DNA of 57,987 nucleotides from Pseudoalteromonas atlantica (lineage in GTDB: Bacteria > Pseudomonadota > Gammaproteobacteria > Enterobacterales > Alteromonadaceae): contig BJUT01000022.1 of NCBI GenBank assembly GCA_007988745.1, positions 1 to 57,987 on the forward strand. Reading direction: 5' to 3'. Made by a program: the position numbers and the translations under genes. Of the stretch, positions 11,789 to 24,378 are shown in pieces (position 1 is the stretch's first letter; each line of letters begins with the position of its first letter). Under the pieces are notes generated by a model, which saw only the letters and a program-made list of their open reading frames with translations, made no database searches and had not been told where the DNA came from.

Positions 11789-12004
11789 TTACTGTACTTT
11801 TGAAAACTCTTGCTCAGAAATTTCACCATTACCATCAGTATCTAGCTGGTCAAAAATTTTCACTAGCTGTGAATTTACCTGCGCTTCTTGCTTTGAAATT
11901 GCACCATCACCATCGGCATCAAACGAGGCAAAGTCGACTGCAGCATACGCCGCTGATGAAGAAGCTAATACGATAACGGCAAGTGCTGTATTTAATGTTT
12001 TCAT
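11789..12004 (-). CDS. small secreted EF-hand protein 1
   Basis: A 71-residue protein with a signal peptide (MKTLNTALAVIVLASSSAAYA) and a mature domain of about 50 residues with two canonical EF-hand loops, DADGDGAISKQE and DTDGNGEISEQE, each with the Ca-ligand pattern D-x-D-x-D/N-G-x-I-x-x-x-E. It is probably a periplasmic or exported calcium-binding protein; the role is unknown. It is the most divergent of three tandem paralogues (11789-12737) and ends near the trkA terminator. Confidence 0.88.
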   Translation of the reverse strand: MKTLNTALAVIVLASSSAAYAAVDFASFDADGDGAISKQEAQVNSQLVKIFDQLDTDGNGEISEQEFSKVQ

Positions 12005-12077
12005 AGTTGTGTCCTAATTAAGAGGAAATCCTTTTCTAAGATCCATGGGTTTAAAAATTAACTAAAAAGTGCTTTTG

Positions 12078-12111
12078 CCAATGTGCATTATTAAGTTTTA
12101 ATGCACATTGG
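12078..12111. repeat. 13-bp perfect hairpin between EF-hand genes 1 and 2
   Basis: CCAATGTGCATTA (12078-12090) and TAATGCACATTGG (12099-12111) pair around an 8-nt loop. There is no clean T run next to it on either strand. It could be an intergenic processing hairpin or terminator of EF-hand gene 2, or part of the leader of gene 1, whose start lies 74 bp further on. Confidence 0.75.
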
Positions 12112-12182
12112 ATTAGAGCAAATGACTCTTTGCTAAGTGAACATGCGCTGTCCTGCGCTCAATTGGCAAAGATCATCACACC

Positions 12183-12395
12183 CTAGTATTTAGAGAACTC
12201 TTGCTTTGAAAGCTCACCATTTCCATCGGTATCAAGCTCAACAAACTCAGCCATTAAATCCGCATCAACCGATGCTTCAGCTTGGCTAATGGCGCCATTG
12301 CCATCTACATCTAGCGTGTCAAAATCAGTCCCTGCAAAGGCAGCAGAAGAAGAGGCAATAGCCATAAATGCGAGTGCTTTATTTAAATGCTTCAT
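12183..12395 (-). CDS. small secreted EF-hand protein 2
   Basis: A 70-residue paralogue of its neighbours: signal peptide MKHLNKALAFMAIASSSAAFA, then two EF-hand loops, DVDGNGAISQAE and DTDGNGELSKQE. The mature protein is acidic and consists almost only of the EF-hand pair. GAAGGATT upstream of the ATG gives a ribosome-binding site. It has its own intergenic region of about 130 bp to paralogue 3. Confidence 0.88.
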   Translation of the reverse strand: MKHLNKALAFMAIASSSAAFAGTDFDTLDVDGNGAISQAEASVDADLMAEFVELDTDGNGELSKQEFSKY

Positions 12396-12524
12396 AATTT
12401 AATCCTTCAATATAAACAAATTAGTTAAGTTCACTACGTGGTGTACGCAATCCTTGTAATCCTTTTTCGTAAGCTCCCTTGCCTACTTAGGTTGTCATTG
12501 GCAACTCAGGATTGTTACCACACT

Positions 12525-12737
12525 TTAAGCTTCTGAAAATTCTTCTTTTGATAGCTCACCATCTTGGTCAGTATCTAATTCTGAGAACATGCTCATCAGT
12601 TTTGCATCAATTGATGCCTCTGATTTGCTAATCGTGCCGCTGCCATCTACATCTAACGTATCAAAATCGGTTGCTGCAAATGCCGCTGATGATGAAGCAA
12701 GGGCGATAAGTGCTAAAGTTTTATTAATGCTTTTCAT
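12525..12737 (-). CDS. small secreted EF-hand protein 3
   Basis: A 70-residue paralogue: signal peptide MKSINKTLALIALASSSAAFA, then two EF-hand loops, DVDGSGTISKSE and DTDQDGELSKEE. It shares the FDTLDVDG lead-in with copy 2, so copies 2 and 3 are the closer pair. An AAGGAATT precedes the ATG. It is the first gene of the array in the direction of transcription; its promoter should lie in 12738-13000. Confidence 0.88.
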   Translation of the reverse strand: MKSINKTLALIALASSSAAFAATDFDTLDVDGSGTISKSEASIDAKLMSMFSELDTDQDGELSKEEFSEA

Positions 12738-13200
12738 AATATAATTCCTTCAAGTATATGTGTGCGATTAAGTGTTTTACTTTAAATCACGTTATTGTTC
12801 AGTACAGCCAGACTATTACAACTTGAATGCCAAGTTTTAAAAGTTCATTAATTTCAATCAGTTAAATGAGTTCTTGGCTATTTTTGATAAATTTGCGGGG
12901 GTTTTATGTTGCAAACTAGCAACAAAGGGTAAAGCTAAGTTTTTAAATGCAATAAAAACAACTAGTTACATAAGAGGAAAAAGCTACAATTTTCGGCGTA
13001 AATTGTAAGGATGAAGATTTATCGAAAAAAGAGACTAAATTTTAACCGTGAGGGGAGCTAACACATTAAAATAATTCACTCGTAAAACTAATCTATACAG
13101 CTGATTTTTATAGAAAATAAAAATTATTTTTTGAATTTTTAAAAAATATGACTGCCACTCAAGTAAAAAATGGCCATTTGTTGCTATTAAGCGAAAGTGC
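12738..13200. other. 463-bp AT-rich gap between EF-hand gene 3 and the PilZ gene
   Basis: No credible gene here. It must hold the promoter of the leftward EF-hand genes and the end of the PilZ transcript. The visible structure is an inverted repeat TACAATTT / AAATTGTA (12985-13007) around a 7-nt loop, and TTGC-AAACTA-GCAA near 12910. The last 150 bp are very A+T rich. Confidence 0.6.
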
Positions 13201-13863
13201 TTATTCTAATGGCAGCTCAAGCATCGCGGGATCGATAAAGTGCTCTTTCATAAATGCCTTCATTTCATCTTCACTGGCTAGAAGTTTAATACCACAATTA
13301 ACTCCTGCGGCGTGTTCTTTTACACTGCATACTTCGCCAGTAAATGCTTTATTGTTGGTATCAACCGTCACCGTGCATTGCATATCTTTAATATTTTCAT
13401 CGTTTTGATCGCCGCGTACATCAAACATCACCCCGGTAAGCGAGATGTCTTTAATCACCCCTTCAAGTACTCTATCGTCACTTAGAGTTAATTTTGCAGG
13501 TAATAAGGTAGGTATGCGTGTTTGCGCGCGCAGTGCAAATAACTGCACTTGCGTAGGGTAATTAATAAAAATGAGCCTAGCAGGGTGTGAGGCAACCGAC
13601 ATAAGCTGCTGCCTAAATGCTATTACTTGTCCGCCACTGCCTTCTATAACCGCTCTTACCACCACCATTACACCATCACGTAGGTAATCACTTGCAGCAG
13701 GTAAACGCTTTGAACTTGGGTAATTTAAAATAATAAATTTATTTTCTAGCAAGCCAATAAACTCTGTTTTTACGCGTTTACTACTGGTAGGCGTAACAAT
13801 TTCCAAGTCGACCAATCGTCCTGTTGTTAACTGGTGTAATTTATCTAAATTAGAATGTGGCAT
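13201..13863 (-). CDS. PilZ-domain c-di-GMP-binding protein
   Basis: A 220-residue cytoplasmic protein with an N-terminal YcgR-like beta domain (about 10-105) and a C-terminal PilZ domain. Both c-di-GMP motifs are intact: RAQTR (112-116, RxxxR) and DISLTG (139-144, DxSxxG). The layout resembles flagellar-brake or YcgR-type proteins, but the target is unknown. It starts 29 bp after the trkH stop, so it is likely co-transcribed with trkH, an unusual link between c-di-GMP and potassium uptake. Confidence 0.9.
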   Translation of the reverse strand: MPHSNLDKLHQLTTGRLVDLEIVTPTSSKRVKTEFIGLLENKFIILNYPSSKRLPAASDYLRDGVMVVVRAVIEGSGGQVIAFRQQLMSVASHPARLIFINYPTQVQLFALRAQTRIPTLLPAKLTLSDDRVLEGVIKDISLTGVMFDVRGDQNDENIKDMQCTVTVDTNNKAFTGEVCSVKEHAAGVNCGIKLLASEDEMKAFMKEHFIDPAMLELPLE

Positions 13864-13892
13864 GCCTGTTCCTAAGCATCATTTGTATATTA

Positions 13893-15344
13893 TTACCCAC
13901 GCCAAAAGGTCGGCGTAAATAGCACGAGTAAGGTGAATATTTCTAAGCGACCAAATACCATGGCAATGGTTAATAGCCATTTGGCACCATCGCTCACCGC
14001 CCCATAATGCGAGGCAACATCACCTAAGCCTGGGCCTAAATTATTTAAACACGCCGCCGTAGCAGAGAACGCGGTAATGTTGTCCATGCCGGTTCCCATT
14101 AGTGCCAGCATTATAATAATAAACACCAATGCGTACGCTGAGAAAAACCCCCAAACCGCTTCAACTACTTTATCGGGCAAGGCTTTACGACCAAGCTTAA
14201 TAGAGTATATAGCACGTGGGTGCACTAAGCGGTTAAGCTCACGTATGCCTTGTAGGTAAAGTAAAAACACGCGTACAACTTTCATACCGCCACCGGTTGA
14301 ACCTGCACAGCCACCTATAAAGCTCGAAAAAATAAGCAATATAGGCAAAAACAGCGGCCAAGTAGAAAAATTATCGGTGGCAAAACCGGCTGTGGTACTC
14401 ATAGACACCGCCTGAAATAAAGCCTGATCGAGGGTTTCATCGCCATCGGCAAATATTTCGTTAGATGAGAGCACCGTAAAACAAATAACCACCAGCGCTA
14501 ACTGTATCAGTAAAAAAACTTTAAATTCAGGGTCGCGAATGTATACCTGAATATTACGACTCGCTACCGCCGCGTAATGCAGTGAAAAGTTAACCGCAGC
14601 AATAATTAAAAAGAAAACACATATAAAGTTAATGACAGGGCTATCAAAGTGCCCTATTGAGGCATCGTAAGTAGAAAAACCGCCAATCGCCACTGTAGAA
14701 AACGCATGGCATATAGCATCAAACCACTCCATACCTGCCGCCCAATACGCCAACATACAGGTTACCGTTAACGACACATAAATGTACCAAAGGTGCTTTG
14801 CGGTATCGGCAATACGGGGGGTCATTTTTGAATCTTTTACTGGGCCTGGGATCTCAGCTCGGTATAACTGCATGCCACCGACCCCAAGCATGGGCAGTAT
14901 AGCAACAGCAAGTACAATGATACCCATACCGCCAAACCACTGTAATTGCTGGCGATAAAACAAAACAGACTTAGGCAGGTATTCAATTCCGGTAAGTACC
15001 GTGGCCCCAGTGGTTGTAAGGCCAGAAAAGGCCTCAAACACCGCATCGGCCATAGACAAATTAGGTTCTTGTAAAAAAATCAGCGGTAACGATGCAAACG
15101 CCCCTAGTACCAGCCAAAACAGTACAACAATTAAAAAGCCTTCGCGTGCTTTTAAGTCGCCGTTTTCATGCCTGTTTGGGTAATAAGCTGTTAAACCAAT
15201 AACCACACTAAATATAAACGCTAATACAAAAGGAACACCACCACCATCTTTATAAAATAAAGACACCACCGCAGGCGGCACCATGGTAATACTAAACAGC
15301 GCAACAAGTTGGCCAAGGATTTTTATGATGGTACGAAATTGCAT
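13893..15344 (-). CDS. trkH: Trk potassium uptake channel TrkH
   Basis: Membrane subunit of the Trk K+ uptake system, 483 residues like E. coli TrkH (483). Four pore-loop repeats with the selectivity-filter glycines can be seen: SGLTTTGATVL, AIGGFSTYD, STTAGFATDNF and NNLGPGLG, separated by paired membrane helices. It acts with cytoplasmic TrkA (10326-11702). Order pepQ-yigZ-trkH matches E. coli. A PilZ gene follows 29 bp downstream. Confidence 0.97.
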   Translation of the reverse strand: MQFRTIIKILGQLVALFSITMVPPAVVSLFYKDGGGVPFVLAFIFSVVIGLTAYYPNRHENGDLKAREGFLIVVLFWLVLGAFASLPLIFLQEPNLSMADAVFEAFSGLTTTGATVLTGIEYLPKSVLFYRQQLQWFGGMGIIVLAVAILPMLGVGGMQLYRAEIPGPVKDSKMTPRIADTAKHLWYIYVSLTVTCMLAYWAAGMEWFDAICHAFSTVAIGGFSTYDASIGHFDSPVINFICVFFLIIAAVNFSLHYAAVASRNIQVYIRDPEFKVFLLIQLALVVICFTVLSSNEIFADGDETLDQALFQAVSMSTTAGFATDNFSTWPLFLPILLIFSSFIGGCAGSTGGGMKVVRVFLLYLQGIRELNRLVHPRAIYSIKLGRKALPDKVVEAVWGFFSAYALVFIIIMLALMGTGMDNITAFSATAACLNNLGPGLGDVASHYGAVSDGAKWLLTIAMVFGRLEIFTLLVLFTPTFWRG

Positions 15345-15394
15345 GTAGCTTATCGCTTTTATTATTAGTAAATATAAGTGTGTAAGTTATTGTC

Positions 15395-16009
15395 TTACTC
15401 TTTGATAGTTAACTCAACTGCGCCATGGCTTAAATCAAAAATATCTTTAATGGCCTGTTTTGCTTGGCGGCTATCAATAGTAATAACCCATTCAATATTA
15501 GCAGTAAATTGTTTTTCTATATTAAGTACTTGATAATTGGTTTTTAACAATTGCTCTATTGCGCCCTGCATGCTGTATTCACTTTGGCCTACAATCTCGA
15601 TACTCGGTACTTTAGTCACCGTTTTTAGCTGCGAAAGTGCATTATTAAGCGACCCACCATAGGCACGTACTAACCCACCGGTGCCCAGCTTTATACCGCC
15701 AAAATAACGGGTGACAACCGCAGTAATTTCGCCAAGTCCAGAACCCACCAGCACATTAAGCATCGGCTTTCCTGCGGTACCATTTGGCTCTCCATCATCA
15801 GAAAAACCATAAACATGGCTTCCGCCTGGGTTACCCGCTACGTGCGCCCAACAATTATGGCGAGCATCTGGGTACTTTTCTTCAATGCTTTTAATAAATG
15901 CTTTAGCAGCCTCTAGGTCTGGCGTATGCGCGATATGAACTATAAAGGTGCTTTTTTTAATTTCTTCTTGATGAAACACATCATCGGCGGGGTATTTATA
16001 TTCAGACAT
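15395..16009 (-). CDS. yigZ: YigZ / IMPACT family protein
   Basis: A 204-residue protein, the same length as E. coli YigZ. The N-terminal IMPACT (UPF0029) domain has HNCWAHVAG, FSDDGEPNGTAGKPML and RYFGGIKLGTGGLVRAYG; the C-terminal part is a ferredoxin-like domain. The family is linked to translation control in eukaryotes; its bacterial role is not settled. It lies between pepQ and trkH, as in E. coli. Confidence 0.93.
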   Translation of the reverse strand: MSEYKYPADDVFHQEEIKKSTFIVHIAHTPDLEAAKAFIKSIEEKYPDARHNCWAHVAGNPGGSHVYGFSDDGEPNGTAGKPMLNVLVGSGLGEITAVVTRYFGGIKLGTGGLVRAYGGSLNNALSQLKTVTKVPSIEIVGQSEYSMQGAIEQLLKTNYQVLNIEKQFTANIEWVITIDSRQAKQAIKDIFDLSHGAVELTIKE

Positions 16010-16030
16010 AATTAAAGCTCAATTAAAAAT

Positions 16031-16046
16031 GGGGCCAAAAGGCCCC
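16031..16046 (-). terminator. terminator after pepQ
   Basis: GGGGCC-AAAA-GGCCCC hairpin; on the minus strand it is followed by ATTTTT. It lies between the pepQ stop (16096) and the yigZ start (16009) and may only attenuate, since yigZ is probably read from pepQ in part. Confidence 0.7.
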
Positions 16047-16095
16047 TTTGCATTCGCGTATTTTAGCGCGTATTGGCGAGCTCGTCTTTATTAGC

Positions 16096-17454
<1,359 letters not shown>

Positions 17455-17478
17455 CTACCACTTAAACGTAAAGCGCTC

Positions 17479-17513
17479 AAAAAAGGGGGATATTTAACAT
17501 GTAAATATCCCCC
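17479..17513 (-). terminator. strong terminator after slt
   Basis: A 12-bp perfect stem GGGGGATATTTA / TAAATATCCCCC with a 5-nt loop; on the minus strand it is followed by T6 (17479-17484). It ends the leftward slt transcript about 90 bp after its stop. Confidence 0.85.
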
Positions 17514-17602
17514 TAATACTTATACCCATCGTGTTACGTTATTAGCCCTTTATTTAGCACGCTAGAATGGCTAAATATTTTAGGTAATTGGTATTACATA
17601 AT

Positions 17603-19489
17603 TTACCCGCCCATTTTCATGTTGAGTAACGGCGCGAGCACATTTCCTTCTCGGCCCATCCGGGTGTGATAAACCTGGCGATAAGCAAACACATTTTTTA
17701 CGTAATCTCGCGTTTCTCTATACGGGATCAGCTCAACCCATAGCTCTGCTGGTATGGCTTCGTCAGGTAACCAACGTTTAATACGATGATACCCTGCGTT
17801 ATAAGATGCCGTAGCAAGTATTTCATTCCCTTTGTTTTTCTTTTTTAAGTACTGCAAGTAACTAGTACCTAAGCGTATATTGGTTTTAGGTTGGTACAAA
17901 CGCGTACTCGATACCCTTGCTTTATTAACGTATTCTGCCGTACTAGGAAGCAATTGCATTAAACCACGCGCATTTGCATGCGAACGCGCATCTGGTGCAA
18001 ACGAGCTTTCGCGCCGTGCAATTGCAATACTCCACGCGGGGTCTATTTTGCTGCGTTTACTGTAGCGCTCAAATATATCTTGAAATGCAAACGGAAAACG
18101 CAGTTCAACATAATCCCATGCTTTAATTTTAGCTAACGTGAAAATAACGTTATCGTGCCAATTGTTTTGCGCTGCAACCTTTGAGGCAGCTAGTTTTTCT
18201 TCATCAGTAGAGGTGTTCGTTAAGTAATTCCATTCTCTGCGAGCAGAGGTAAACCGCTCGAGTTCGTAAAGTGCTTTTGCACGTTTAAAGCCCGGCGCAT
18301 TCTTCACCTTCTCTACTAATTTTTGATCAACCTGCAAAGGCTGATTATTTAAATCAACTGGCAGCCCTAATCGTGCCGCCGCTAAAAAACCATAGTAATC
18401 GCGGTTAGCGGCCACTTTAGTCCAAATTTCGTCTGCTTTTTGTTGCTCGCCTCGCTTAGCATAGCTATAAGCAAGCCAATATTGCTGACCTAAACTTAAA
18501 TCGTCTTTACCTGTAAAAAAAGCCGCTATGCCTTCCCAGTCTTGGGTTTTAAGCATATTACCAAGTTGCCACTGAATTAACTTTCTGTCTTGTCGCGCTT
18601 TAGGCACTTTATTAAGCCAAAAGCTGGCCTGCTTATGCCCACTTGAAGCAAGCGATAAAGCAAACGTGTAATATAGATCTGCTTTTTCTTCATCGCTGTA
18701 AGTAAACATTTTTTCTAGCTTTTGCCAGGCTCTTAAAGCCAGCGCTTTATCGCGCCAAATTAAACGCTTAACACCATAAATGGCTATTTGCGCTTCTTTT
18801 GCCGACTTAGTTTTATAACGATACAAGCCTGCTGCCGCACTAGGGTCGCGGCGTACTTTTAAGTATAAATCGGCTAAGTAACGCTCGTTTTTAGGTAACA
18901 ACGTTTTTAAATAAGGGAGTAAACTTTGTGTACCGCCCTGCGCTGCAAGCGTTATGCGCTTCCATATAAGTTCATTATTTAAATAGCCTTTTTTGCGCCA
19001 AAGCGAAAATAGCGGGTCGCATTCATTCGGTTGCGACTTACCCACCGTCCATAAATCGGTAACCTGATTAAAAATGGCTTTTTCTGGCGCCCCTAAATCA
19101 AGCTGAAAATCTAAAAACGTGCATGTTAGCGCTGCGTTAGACGTTTCTCGGTAGTTTTTTATATAAGCTGCTTTTTTATTGTTTTTTTCAAGATACTCTA
19201 ACCACGCTTTGCGTACCGGCCACTCAAGCGGGGTATGTTCATAAATGGTTAGGTAATCTTCTATTTCGCTTTGGTATTTAAAATTGGGATGGCGTTGCCA
19301 ATATGTTTTTTCGACATACGGCTTTAGCGGGTGGTCTAACCCGTTTATTGCTTCTTTAAAGTCTTGGTAGCTTCCATAGCGCACTTTTTTTTCAGCATCT
19401 AAAAACGCGTCATTATCGATACTCGCTTGGGCAGAACTAAAAGGAAGAATAAAGGCAGCTGCCACAGCGCTTAATAAAATTTTTTTCAT
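17603..19489 (-). CDS. slt: soluble lytic murein transglycosylase (Slt70-type)
   Basis: Periplasmic muramidase that cleaves peptidoglycan with 1,6-anhydromuramic acid formation. The 628 residues have a signal peptide (MKKILLSAVAAAFILPFSSA), a long alpha-superhelical U/L domain (about 25-450) and a C-terminal lysozyme-like domain with the catalytic Glu in IARRESSFAPDA, then ARGLMQLLPSTA and SYNAGYHRIKRWL. E. coli Slt is 645 residues with its signal. It is divergent from fadB. Confidence 0.95.
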   Translation of the reverse strand: MKKILLSAVAAAFILPFSSAQASIDNDAFLDAEKKVRYGSYQDFKEAINGLDHPLKPYVEKTYWQRHPNFKYQSEIEDYLTIYEHTPLEWPVRKAWLEYLEKNNKKAAYIKNYRETSNAALTCTFLDFQLDLGAPEKAIFNQVTDLWTVGKSQPNECDPLFSLWRKKGYLNNELIWKRITLAAQGGTQSLLPYLKTLLPKNERYLADLYLKVRRDPSAAAGLYRYKTKSAKEAQIAIYGVKRLIWRDKALALRAWQKLEKMFTYSDEEKADLYYTFALSLASSGHKQASFWLNKVPKARQDRKLIQWQLGNMLKTQDWEGIAAFFTGKDDLSLGQQYWLAYSYAKRGEQQKADEIWTKVAANRDYYGFLAAARLGLPVDLNNQPLQVDQKLVEKVKNAPGFKRAKALYELERFTSARREWNYLTNTSTDEEKLAASKVAAQNNWHDNVIFTLAKIKAWDYVELRFPFAFQDIFERYSKRSKIDPAWSIAIARRESSFAPDARSHANARGLMQLLPSTAEYVNKARVSSTRLYQPKTNIRLGTSYLQYLKKKNKGNEILATASYNAGYHRIKRWLPDEAIPAELWVELIPYRETRDYVKNVFAYRQVYHTRMGREGNVLAPLLNMKMGG

Positions 19490-19699
19490 AATATCCTTTA
19501 GGTTTAACGACCTGTCAGGGTTAATAATTTCCAGTTTGAGACACTAAAACAATAATGAGAGTGCCTTTAATAAAGTATGAACAACATTTAATTTACGCAC
19601 TCATAATAATTAATGAGTACCTTTAGCACATTCCAGTACACCTTAGCACCAAACCAGCTATATTTTAACCAACCGTTTGTAACCGAGTTAAATTTTTCG

Positions 19700-19756
19700 T
19701 TGCATTTTAATTTTAAAGCAAGCACACTGGTCGAAATGCAAACTCATCGTACCAGT
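19700..19756. promoter_or_regulatory. two interleaved inverted repeats upstream of fadB
   Basis: TTGCATTT (19700-19707) with AAATGCAA (19734-19741), and ACTGGT (19726-19731) with ACCAGT (19751-19756), both perfect. CTGGTCGA resembles a FadR half-site. They lie 30-85 bp before the fadB start, a good place for a fatty-acid-responsive operator; the regulator is not identified. Confidence 0.4.
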
Positions 19757-19784
19757 CTTAGTTCGTCAACTAGGGAGAATAATA

Positions 19785-23118
<3,334 letters not shown>

Positions 23119-23153
23119 TTATTAGCTTAAACATGTAAACCATCTTGGTGATT

Positions 23154-23190
23154 AAAAAGGCGAACTAGCGCAAGTTAGTTCGCCTTTTTT
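23154..23190 (+). terminator. terminator after fadBA
   Basis: A 14-bp stem AAAAAGGCGAACTA / TAGTTCGCCTTTTT with an 8-nt loop and a trailing T run. Confidence 0.9.
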
Positions 23191-23358
23191 TATGCCACCA
23201 GCTTATTGCTGATATGAATAGGGTGTATTAAATTTAAACCAGATTTTTTTTACTGTATTACGCTTACCCGTTATATGCAAAACAGTTAACCAAACAGATT
23301 AATTGCGCTAAACTACCCGACCAAACCAAGCCGCGACTATTTTTACAGGTAACTTTTT

Positions 23359-23598
23359 ATGAGCTTTGATAATCCCGATCACCAATTAGACGCCATGGGC
23401 CTACGCTGCCCAGAACCTGTAATGATGTTACGCGCTGCAATTCGTAAGATGAACGACGGTGAAACGTTATTAATTACCGCTGATGACCCATCAACCACTC
23501 GCGATATTCCAAGTTTTTGTACATTTATGGATCACACACTGGTGGCTACAGACGCCGATGAAGCACCTTATAGGTATGTGGTGAAGAAAGGGCTTTAA
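23359..23598 (+). CDS. tusA: sulfurtransferase TusA
   Basis: Small sulfur carrier that relays persulfide sulfur from IscS to the TusBCD complex for 2-thiouridine in tRNA. The 79 residues (E. coli TusA 81) show the family signature [16 protein letters not shown] with catalytic Cys17 and a SirA-like alpha/beta fold. It is monocistronic here, downstream of the fadA terminator and upstream of the REP transposase patch. Confidence 0.94.
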   Translation: MSFDNPDHQLDAMGLRCPEPVMMLRAAIRKMNDGETLLITADDPSTTRDIPSFCTFMDHTLVATDADEAPYRYVVKKGL

Positions 23599-23670
23599 GG
23601 TTTGAAAGTTGGCTTAGTAAGTTAGGTTATTTTTGAATATTTAACGCATCGTTAAGAACTTAAACCAGAT

Positions 23671-23700
23671 GTAGGTTGGGTAGAGTTTACGAAACCCAAC
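23671..23700 (+). repeat. REP element next to the RAYT gene
   Basis: A 30-bp imperfect palindrome beginning with GTAG: GTAGGTTGGGT, a short loop, then ACGAAACCCAAC. It is the same family as the six REPs at 24379-24905 and lies 21 bp beyond the 3' end of the transposase gene. Leading GTAG is the signature recognised by REP-associated transposases. Confidence 0.85.
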
Positions 23701-23721
23701 TTGTTTTATAACACCGAAATT

Positions 23722-24245
23722 TTATTCATCATACAAAGTGGTTGAATCATTATTGCACTCCCAATCTTGGCTTAGTTTTGATTTTTTAACGTATTGATGA
23801 AAGCTTGAAAATGGCCAATCACTCACTTTAATAACATGGTTATGTTTCACCGGGTTGTAGTGAATATAATTAATATGATTATTTAAGTCTTCTTCATCTC
23901 TAATTTTATGTTCCCAATAGCGACGCTGCCAAATCCCGCGCTCTCCTTTCGCTATTCGACTTTTATTACAAAACTCTGTTGCTGGCAGCTCTCGAGAAAA
24001 GCCTGATTTTATAAGTCGCCAACGCATTGCGTAATTACTATCACCTTTAGGTAATTGCCAAATAGCATGAAGATGATCGGGCATGATAACAATTGCAATC
24101 GTCTTTATTGGATGCTTTTTTGCCACCTTTGAATATACACGGCGTAATAACTCTATATTTTCCACAAGCAAAGGCTGAGATCTATCTTCTAAATTTACCG
24201 TAAAAAATAACATGCGCCCGCCTCTAACATACGTTTATAACGCAT
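23722..24245 (-). CDS. REP-associated tyrosine transposase (RAYT), with a -1 frameshift near its start
   Basis: An IS200-like Y1/HUH transposase domain of the RAYT type: the HUH motif PDHLHAIW and the catalytic Tyr in NYIHYNPVKH are both present, and the family C terminus DWPFSSFHQYV is intact. The uninterrupted frame is 24213-23722 (163 residues), but its N terminus is cut short. The expected start MRYKRMLEAGACYF lies in another frame from ATG 24245 and hits a stop at 24197-24195. The two frames meet at U UUU UUA (24207-24201), a canonical -1 slippery heptamer in the correct register. So the gene is either expressed by -1 frameshifting or is damaged by loss of one T. It is flanked by its REP substrates. 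Confidence 0.8.
24201..24207 (-). promoter_or_regulatory. candidate -1 ribosomal frameshift heptamer (U UUU UUA)
   Basis: On the minus strand the codons TAT TTT TTA CGG TAA contain T TTT TTA; slipping back one base continues as ACG GTA AAT, the transposase frame. Without slipping, translation ends two codons later. I see no obvious stimulatory hairpin just downstream. Confidence 0.5.
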
Positions 24246-24378
24246 ATTTTTATCCATAAAATAAACAGATAAATAAGAGTATAGATTAGTTTTGTTAATT
24301 ATAATCAAGACAAGTTTAAGCCAAGCTTATCCACGATATTGTTGCATACTCTAGCAACCACAAAAGCGTATTCCTGGC

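Noticed and set aside
14210..14225. CACGTG core near 14213 as a third parS
   Set aside because: The flanks do not fit TGTTNCACGTG; only the hexamer is present. Further CACGTG cores near 27283, 27597 and 28970 fail in the same way.
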